Below are positions 59,296 through 64,000 of a DNA stretch of 64,000 nucleotides, in pieces. Position numbers and translations under genes: made by a program. Origin of the DNA: Achromobacter pestifer (GTDB lineage: Bacteria > Pseudomonadota > Gammaproteobacteria > Burkholderiales > Burkholderiaceae_B); NCBI RefSeq assembly GCF_013267355.1, contig NZ_CP053985.1:3162001-3226000 (forward strand), given 5' to 3'. The notes beneath the pieces are model-generated. The model had not been told where the DNA came from. It saw only the letters and a list, made by a program, of their open reading frames with translations, and made no database searches. Within the stretch, counting starts at the first letter, position 1. The number at the start of each line of letters is the position of its first letter.

Positions 59296-59319
59296 AAAAA
59301 GCCCCGCCAAAGGCGGGGC
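59296..59319 (-). terminator. Intrinsic terminator of tRNA-Phe
   Basis: On the minus strand GCCCCGCC-TTT-GGCGGGGC (59301-59319) is followed by TTTTT (59296-59300), just after the tRNA 3' end. Confidence 0.93.
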
Positions 59320-59336
59320 CAAGTGCTTGAATTCAT

Positions 59337-59412
59337 TGGTGGCCTGGGGCGGAATCGAACCACCGACACAAGGATTTTCAATCCTCTGCTCTACCGACTG
59401 AGCTACCAGGCC
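59337..59412 (-). tRNA. tRNA-Phe (GAA)
   Basis: A 76-base tRNA on the minus strand, from GGCCTGGTAGCTCAG to the encoded CCA. The acceptor stem pairs GGCCTGG with CCAGGCC. The D-arm is GCTCAGTCGGTAGAGC, the anticodon arm AGGATTGAAAATCCT places GAA in the loop, and the T-arm GGTTCGATTCC is normal. GAA reads Phe codons. Confidence 0.97.
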
Positions 59413-59428
59413 AACGCGAAAGTCCGCC

Positions 59429-59434
59429 ACTATA
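59429..59434 (-). promoter_or_regulatory. -10 box for tRNA-Phe
   Basis: TATAGT on the minus strand lies 16 bases before the tRNA 5' end and is followed by a GC-rich discriminator (GGCGG), as is usual in stable-RNA promoters under stringent control. No strong -35 was found. Confidence 0.5.
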
Positions 59435-59447
59435 CACAATATCCGCG

Positions 59448-61943
59448 TCATGTGGGCGGCGGCCCGCCGTCCGGCGCGCTGCGGTGGGCTTGCGCGAGGA
59501 CGGCGCCGGCTTCCGGGGAAATGCTGCGCAGGTGCAGGTCGGTCTGCGGGTACGGTATCTGGATGCCGGCCTGCGTCAGCGCCTCGTACATCCGCGACAG
59601 CATGTCGCTGCGGATGGACATCCACTGGTCGAAGTCCGGCGTCCAGGCGCGGATGCTGAAATCCAGGGTGCTGGCGCCAAAGCCCATGAAGAGCGCGATG
59701 GGCGCCGGCTGGGTGGAGACGCCCAGCGTGCCGCGCGCCACCGAGCCCAGCAGTTCGATGGCCTGCGCGGGGTCCGTGCCGTAGGCCAGGCCGACGTTGA
59801 TCTCGATGCGGCGGTTGCGGTCCAGCATGGTCCAGTTGGTCAGCTTCTCCGATAGCAGGGTGCCGTTCGGGACCACCACGTCGGCGCCTTCGAAGGTCCT
59901 GATGCGGGTGGCGCGCATGCCGATCTCGCGCACCTGTCCGGAGGTTTCGCCGATTTCCACCACGTCGCCGGGCTGGATCGGGCGCTCGAACATCAGGATC
60001 AGGCCCGACACGAAGTTGTTGACCACGTTCTGCAGGCCGAAGCCTATGCCCACGCCCAAGGCGCCGAGCACCAGGGCCAGCTGGCTGGTCCTGACGCCGG
60101 CGGCCGACAGCGCCACCGCCAGGCCCAGCAGCAGCACCGAGTAGTAGGTCAGCGAGGCGATGCTGTTGCCCACGCCGCGTGGCAGCGGCATGCGGGCCAG
60201 CACTTCATCGTGCAGCACCAGGCGGATCGCGCGCGCGGCCCAGAACGCGATCAACACCGAGATCGCGAACACCAGGATGTTGCCCAGGCTGAGGGTGATG
60301 TCCCCGAGCGCCAGCGTGTACGACAGCACTTTCGTGGTGAAGGCGTAGCTGCCGCGCAGGATGCGGAAGCGGTCCATCGTGTAGAGGGTCCAACCCACGA
60401 CGGCGCTGGCCATCACCAGGCGGATCAGCAGCTGCACCAGGGGCGGGGCGTGTTCGCGTGCGATGCGAAAGCGCGATACGCCGGGCCGGGCCAGCATCAG
60501 TTGCAGCAGGGTGACGATGATGGTGACCCCGGCGTAGAGCATCAGGCCGAAGTAGCCGCTGCTGATGACGGCGCTGGTCAGCATTTCCGCCATCGACAGG
60601 TTGCCGACGAGGTTGGCGAAGCCGGCAACGGTCAGCAGCGCCACCGCGGCCCAGGCGCCGATACGCACGGCCTGGTGCAGCCGGCCGGAAGCCTGGAGGG
60701 TGCCGCGGCGTTTGGCGCGAGCGTGCAGCCATAGCGCCGTGGCCAGGGCCAGCAGGGTGATGACGAGGTTGTGCAACCGGTACAGCGTTTCGCTGGCCAG
60801 GAAGAAAATGCCCAGCCGCTCGGCTAGATACAGCCCGGTGATGGCGTAGGGCCACAGGTCCAGCTGGTCGCGCGCGGTCGGCGGCAATAGGCGCAGCACG
60901 GGCACGACCGCCAGCAGCAGCGCGATCTGCAGCACGATCAGCGGGGCGTCCGATTCCAGCAGCTGCACGCCCATCATGGCCAGCAGCAGCCAGGCTGACA
61001 GCGGGCGCCCCAGCACCCGCGCGGCCGTCGCGCTCATTTCGCCGGCCCGGATCGCGTGGCGGCTGTGCCAGGCCAGCCATAGCAGCAGGGGCAGCAGCAC
61101 CACTTGCAGCACGTGCAGGGCGAGTTGGTTGCCGGTATCGGCCGCCGCGTACTGGCGGGCGAAGCGTAGTTCCATGTCCAGGCCGGTGCGCAGATAGGCC
61201 ATCGCATCGCTGCGCGCGGTGGGCGTGAAGGTCGCGGCCCATAGCGGTGGCGCATCCAGTTCGAGCAGGCGGGCGTCGATGTAGCTGATGGCGCCGGCGA
61301 CCGCGCGCTGCCCGGCCTGGATGCGCTCTTCGACGGAGTTGGCGCGCTGGCCCAGCTCAATCTGGCGGCCCAGGGGCACGGACAGGGCTTGTTCGGCCCG
61401 CGTCAGTTGGGCAATGACGGAATCGATCCGGCCTGTCAGCGCGGGCGGCAGGTCGGCGGCGCCAGGCGCGATCTTGAGGGCCTGCCATGCCTCGCGGCGG
61501 CGCGCCAGTTCGGCCGCGTCGCTGGCGTATGCGGCGGTCGCCTGTCGCATGTCCTCCTGCCAGTCCGCGAAACGGCGTGCGTCGAACATCCAGTGCCGTT
61601 CCAGGCTTTCCAGCCGCATGATGGGCAGGGTGCGCAACTGGGCCGGCTGGAACTGCTGGAGCTTTTCGTCGACGGACCGGGAAATCGATTCCAGGCGCGG
61701 CGCCAGCGAGTCGGTGGGGTCGGTTCCCGCGATGCGTTCCATGACGCTTTCGGCATAGCGGTGGTCGGTGTCCGCGCGCAGCGGGATTTCCGCCACCAGG
61801 ATCGCATGGGCCTGCGTGGAAGCCGGGGCGGGGCGGGCCGGCGCCGTCGCGGCGCCCTGGGCGTAGACGGGGCCGAGCAGGCTGGCCAGCAGTGCAATCA
61901 GACCGAAAAGCGATTTTGCTCTTGCTGTTGCTTGGGCGCGCAT
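59448..61943 (-). CDS. Large MscS-family mechanosensitive channel
   Basis: An 831-residue membrane protein. The signal peptide is AKSLFGLIALLASLLGPVYAQ. A periplasmic helical domain (about 25-240) contains coiled-coil stretches. About ten membrane segments lie between 255 and 630. The MscS core at about 630-800 has LGALGVGIGFGLQNVVNNFVSG (pore-lining Gly/Ala helix), FERPIQPGDVVEIGETSG and VVVPNGTLLSEKLTNW. This layout, with a long N-terminal extension, matches MscK/YjeP-size members rather than the small MscS. It protects against osmotic downshock or senses ions. Its stop lies 36 bases before the tRNA. Confidence 0.92.
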   Translation of the reverse strand: MRAQATARAKSLFGLIALLASLLGPVYAQGAATAPARPAPASTQAHAILVAEIPLRADTDHRYAESVMERIAGTDPTDSLAPRLESISRSVDEKLQQFQPAQLRTLPIMRLESLERHWMFDARRFADWQEDMRQATAAYASDAAELARRREAWQALKIAPGAADLPPALTGRIDSVIAQLTRAEQALSVPLGRQIELGQRANSVEERIQAGQRAVAGAISYIDARLLELDAPPLWAATFTPTARSDAMAYLRTGLDMELRFARQYAAADTGNQLALHVLQVVLLPLLLWLAWHSRHAIRAGEMSATAARVLGRPLSAWLLLAMMGVQLLESDAPLIVLQIALLLAVVPVLRLLPPTARDQLDLWPYAITGLYLAERLGIFFLASETLYRLHNLVITLLALATALWLHARAKRRGTLQASGRLHQAVRIGAWAAVALLTVAGFANLVGNLSMAEMLTSAVISSGYFGLMLYAGVTIIVTLLQLMLARPGVSRFRIAREHAPPLVQLLIRLVMASAVVGWTLYTMDRFRILRGSYAFTTKVLSYTLALGDITLSLGNILVFAISVLIAFWAARAIRLVLHDEVLARMPLPRGVGNSIASLTYYSVLLLGLAVALSAAGVRTSQLALVLGALGVGIGFGLQNVVNNFVSGLILMFERPIQPGDVVEIGETSGQVREIGMRATRIRTFEGADVVVPNGTLLSEKLTNWTMLDRNRRIEINVGLAYGTDPAQAIELLGSVARGTLGVSTQPAPIALFMGFGASTLDFSIRAWTPDFDQWMSIRSDMLSRMYEALTQAGIQIPYPQTDLHLRSISPEAGAVLAQAHRSAPDGGPPPT

Positions 61944-61973
61944 GTCGCGGCTCCGGTGGATGGATGCGGCGGG

Positions 61974-62927
61974 CTACGGAGAGGGCGTCTTACGATATCG
62001 CGGAAGGCGTGCCAGCGAAAGAGGCGCGGGCATCGAATCCTTGGCCCATAGGCTGAGCGCGGCGGCGAATCCCAGCACGACCTGGCGATCCTCGTCGGAC
62101 CGGCGCATCAGATAGACGCTGGATGAGATCCGCGGCATGTCTTTTTCATGGCTCAGTTCGCAGATCGCGACGGCATCGGCGCGCAGGCGCGCAATCGATT
62201 CGGGAACGATGGAAACGCCCAGTCCGGCGGCCACCAGATTGACCACGGCGGGCACTTCCACCACCTGTTGGACGATCTTCGGTTCAAAGCGCGAAAACAG
62301 GCAGGCCTGGTACACCGAGTCGGCAAAGATGGACGATCCCAGGCGGAAGAAGACGAAGTCCTCGTTTTTCAATTCGTGCAGGCGTAGCCGTTTGCGCTGC
62401 GACAGCGGATGGCCGGGCGGCAGCACCACCACCGACGAATCGTGCCACAGCAGCTCGGCTGAGAATGCCGGATCGGCAGGGACGCCTCGCGAGAGGCACA
62501 GATCCAGGCGCCTGTCCTGCAGCCCGGTCAGCTGATCGGCGGGAGGCATCTCCTTCAAGGCCACGTCCACCCGCGGCCGCTCCTGCCGGAACTCGCGGAT
62601 GAACCGCGGCAACGTGCCGAGGAAGTGCGACCCGGTCAGGCCCAGCGTCACGCACCCTTCCAGGCCCTGCGCCATGCGCTGCACCTGGAGCCTGGCTTCG
62701 TCCAGGCGATCCAGCACGGCGTGGACATGGGGCAGCAGCACGCTGCCCGCTTCACTGAGCTGGACGCTTCTGCTGGTGCGTATGAAAAGACGCACGCCGA
62801 GGTCGTCCTCGAGGTTGCTCAGTTGCTGGCTGAGTGGCGGTTGCGAAATGTGCAGCTTCTGGGCCGCTTTCGTGAAGCTCTGTTCTTCCGCAATCGCCGC
62901 AAAGTACCGAAGCTGCCGCAAGTCCAT
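61974..62927 (-). CDS. LysR-family transcriptional regulator
   Basis: A 317-residue LysR regulator. The helix-turn-helix is RYFAAIAEEQSFTKAAQKLHISQPPLSQQLSNLE. The effector domain carries GLTGSHFLGTLPRFIREF and VVVLPPGHPLSQ, and resembles the CatM/BenM branch with its aromatic-acid pocket. It diverges from a Bug receptor gene across 154 bases, so it probably controls that receptor's operon beyond the window. Confidence 0.93.
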   Translation of the reverse strand: MDLRQLRYFAAIAEEQSFTKAAQKLHISQPPLSQQLSNLEDDLGVRLFIRTSRSVQLSEAGSVLLPHVHAVLDRLDEARLQVQRMAQGLEGCVTLGLTGSHFLGTLPRFIREFRQERPRVDVALKEMPPADQLTGLQDRRLDLCLSRGVPADPAFSAELLWHDSSVVVLPPGHPLSQRKRLRLHELKNEDFVFFRLGSSIFADSVYQACLFSRFEPKIVQQVVEVPAVVNLVAAGLGVSIVPESIARLRADAVAICELSHEKDMPRISSSVYLMRRSDEDRQVVLGFAAALSLWAKDSMPAPLSLARLPRYRKTPSP

Positions 62928-62941
62928 GGCTGGGCATTCCG

Positions 62942-62956
62942 TCCAATTTATTTGGA
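62942..62956. promoter_or_regulatory. Palindrome between LysR and Bug genes
   Basis: TCCAA-N5-TTGGA is a 5+5+5 palindrome near the LysR start codon in the divergent region. A LysR-type regulator would be expected to bind here and repress its own gene. The sequence between it and the Bug gene is AT-rich. Confidence 0.45.
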
Positions 62957-63081
62957 AACACTATAGATGATTCCTTAATTCGTATTGGACGATATCGATC
63001 CCGATGCCGAAAATTCCCTTCAACCTGGTTGTTTCAGTCGCAGCATGGAAGTTCCACTTCAACTCGAACGAATTGATCAAG

Positions 63082-64000
63082 ATGAAAAAGACACTGAGTT
63101 TCTTTGCGCTGAGTTTTCCCCTGGTTATTGCCCAGTCCGGCGCCGTCCACGCGCAAGGCTACCCGGCCAAGGCCGTCACGGTCATTGTTCCGCACGGACC
63201 GGGAGGGGCCAATGACGCGGTCGCCCGGCCCTTCGCCCAAAAAATCGGCGAGCGCCTGCATCAGACTTTCGTCGTGGAGAACCGGGCGGGTGCGGGCGGT
63301 AATATCGGAATCGGCGTGTCGGCGCGCGGCAGCCAGGACGGCTACAACCTGCTGTTGACCGTGGGCAGCAGCTATACCATCAGCCCGTTCGTCTACAAGA
63401 CCGTGCCGTTCGATCCCAAGAAGGACTTCGAGCCCATCGGCCTGGTGGCGACGGCTCCGTATGTCTTGATCGTCAATCCGGAGCTGCCGGTAAAGACCGT
63501 GCAGGACCTGATTGCGTTGGCGAAAAGCAAGCCGGGCCAACTGCACATGGCGTCCGCGGGCAACGGCACGCTCGATCATCTGCTCGGCGAAATGTTCAAG
63601 CGGGCGGCAGGCGTCGATATGCTGCACATCCCCTACAAGGGGGCGTCTGCCGCCAATACGGACATGGTGTCTGGCCGGGTGTCGGTGACGTTCACGAGCT
63701 GGCCCAGCGTCATGTCCTTCGTCCATGCCGGCAAGCTGCGCCTGCTTGCCGTTGCGTCGTCCGAGCGTTCATCGCTGCTGCCGGACGTGCCGACCATCGC
63801 GGAGACCGTGCCTGGCGTCGCGGCCATGTCCTGGTATGGCCTGTTCGCCCCGGCCGGGACTCCGGCGGACGTCGTCGCAACGCTGCGCCGCGAAACCTCG
63901 GACGTACTTGCGGACAAGTCGTTTCAAGCCAACCTGAAGGCCCAGGGCGCGGAAGCCGCGAACACAACGCCCGCTCAGTTTTCGGAGCTGATCGACGCTG
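63082..64000 (+). CDS. Bug family (TctC-like) receptor, partial at window end
   Basis: The first 306 codons of an exported receptor; the stop lies beyond the window edge. The signal peptide is KKTLSFFALSFPLVIAQSGAVHA. Hallmarks are YPAKAVTVIVPHGPGGANDA, VVENRAGAGGNIG and SQDGYNLLLTVGSS, with PHGPGGAND in place of PFxAGGxxD. Bug proteins are about 320 residues, so almost all of it is here. The ATG has only a poor ribosome site (GATCAAG). It diverges from the LysR gene and is likely the first gene of an operon continuing to the right. Confidence 0.92.
   Translation, partial: MKKTLSFFALSFPLVIAQSGAVHAQGYPAKAVTVIVPHGPGGANDAVARPFAQKIGERLHQTFVVENRAGAGGNIGIGVSARGSQDGYNLLLTVGSSYTISPFVYKTVPFDPKKDFEPIGLVATAPYVLIVNPELPVKTVQDLIALAKSKPGQLHMASAGNGTLDHLLGEMFKRAAGVDMLHIPYKGASAANTDMVSGRVSVTFTSWPSVMSFVHAGKLRLLAVASSERSSLLPDVPTIAETVPGVAAMSWYGLFAPAGTPADVVATLRRETSDVLADKSFQANLKAQGAEAANTTPAQFSELIDA

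Overview
The window is high-GC DNA with dense gene packing, many ATGA stop/start overlaps and no insertion sequence, phage or CRISPR. Three Bug-type (TctC) solute receptors, repeated FadR-type GntR regulators and the choice of catabolic families point to a betaproteobacterium of the family Alcaligenaceae (Bordetella/Achromobacter type). This is inferred from gene content; no 16S gene lies here.

Layout. 1-4457: the end of an EAL-domain protein, a LuxR-type two-component pair, a secreted SecD-P1-like protein, a YbjN-like protein and a small exported protein, closed by a strong terminator. 4533-7037: a siderophore TonB receptor behind a Fur-box promoter. 7090-17456: a divergent catabolic cluster. 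Leftward run a GntR regulator, an isocitrate-lyase-family enzyme, two SDR dehydrogenases and a Bug receptor. Rightward run an aconitase, a hydantoinase-like cyclic amidohydrolase, an isochorismatase-type amidase and a CobW GTPase. 17489-26379: a second divergent cluster, with a Liv-type ABC importer, GntR, a two-domain alpha/beta hydrolase and a metallo-beta-lactamase-fold hydrolase leftward, and a carboxymuconolactone-decarboxylase-like protein plus a 3-hydroxyisobutyrate-dehydrogenase-like enzyme rightward. 26558-31189: a complete otnC-otnI-denD-ltnD-otnK operon for D-erythronate and L-threonate, with a convergent GntR gene. 32011-34238: znuD, a zinc TonB receptor with a His-rich loop, behind two Zur-like boxes.

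34279-47339: a LysR gene diverging from gabD-GMC oxidoreductase-Liv importer (with fused LivM-LivG)-CoA transferase-HMG-CoA lyase, followed by an OtnI paralogue and a Bug receptor. Together these enzymes could oxidise a branched alcohol acid, mevalonate being the best fit, to HMG-CoA and split it. 47452-53531: small stress and export genes, rhtA, a LysE/Lrp pair, a DUF4142-cupredoxin-ECF sigma operon, and an AbiE toxin-antitoxin pair whose promoter may give a leaderless mRNA. 53559-61943: a copper-type P1B ATPase, a Met/His-rich periplasmic protein, a membrane protein, an ABC exporter, tRNA-Phe and a large MscS-family channel. 61974-64000: a LysR gene diverging from a third Bug receptor that runs off the window.

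The strongest leads are two catabolic routes read from gene order (cyclic imide to aconitate; mevalonate-like alcohol to HMG-CoA), repeated operator palindromes that match neighbouring GntR genes, the Zur and Fur sites, and the AbiE promoter. Functions come from motifs and family knowledge read by eye. No database search was run.
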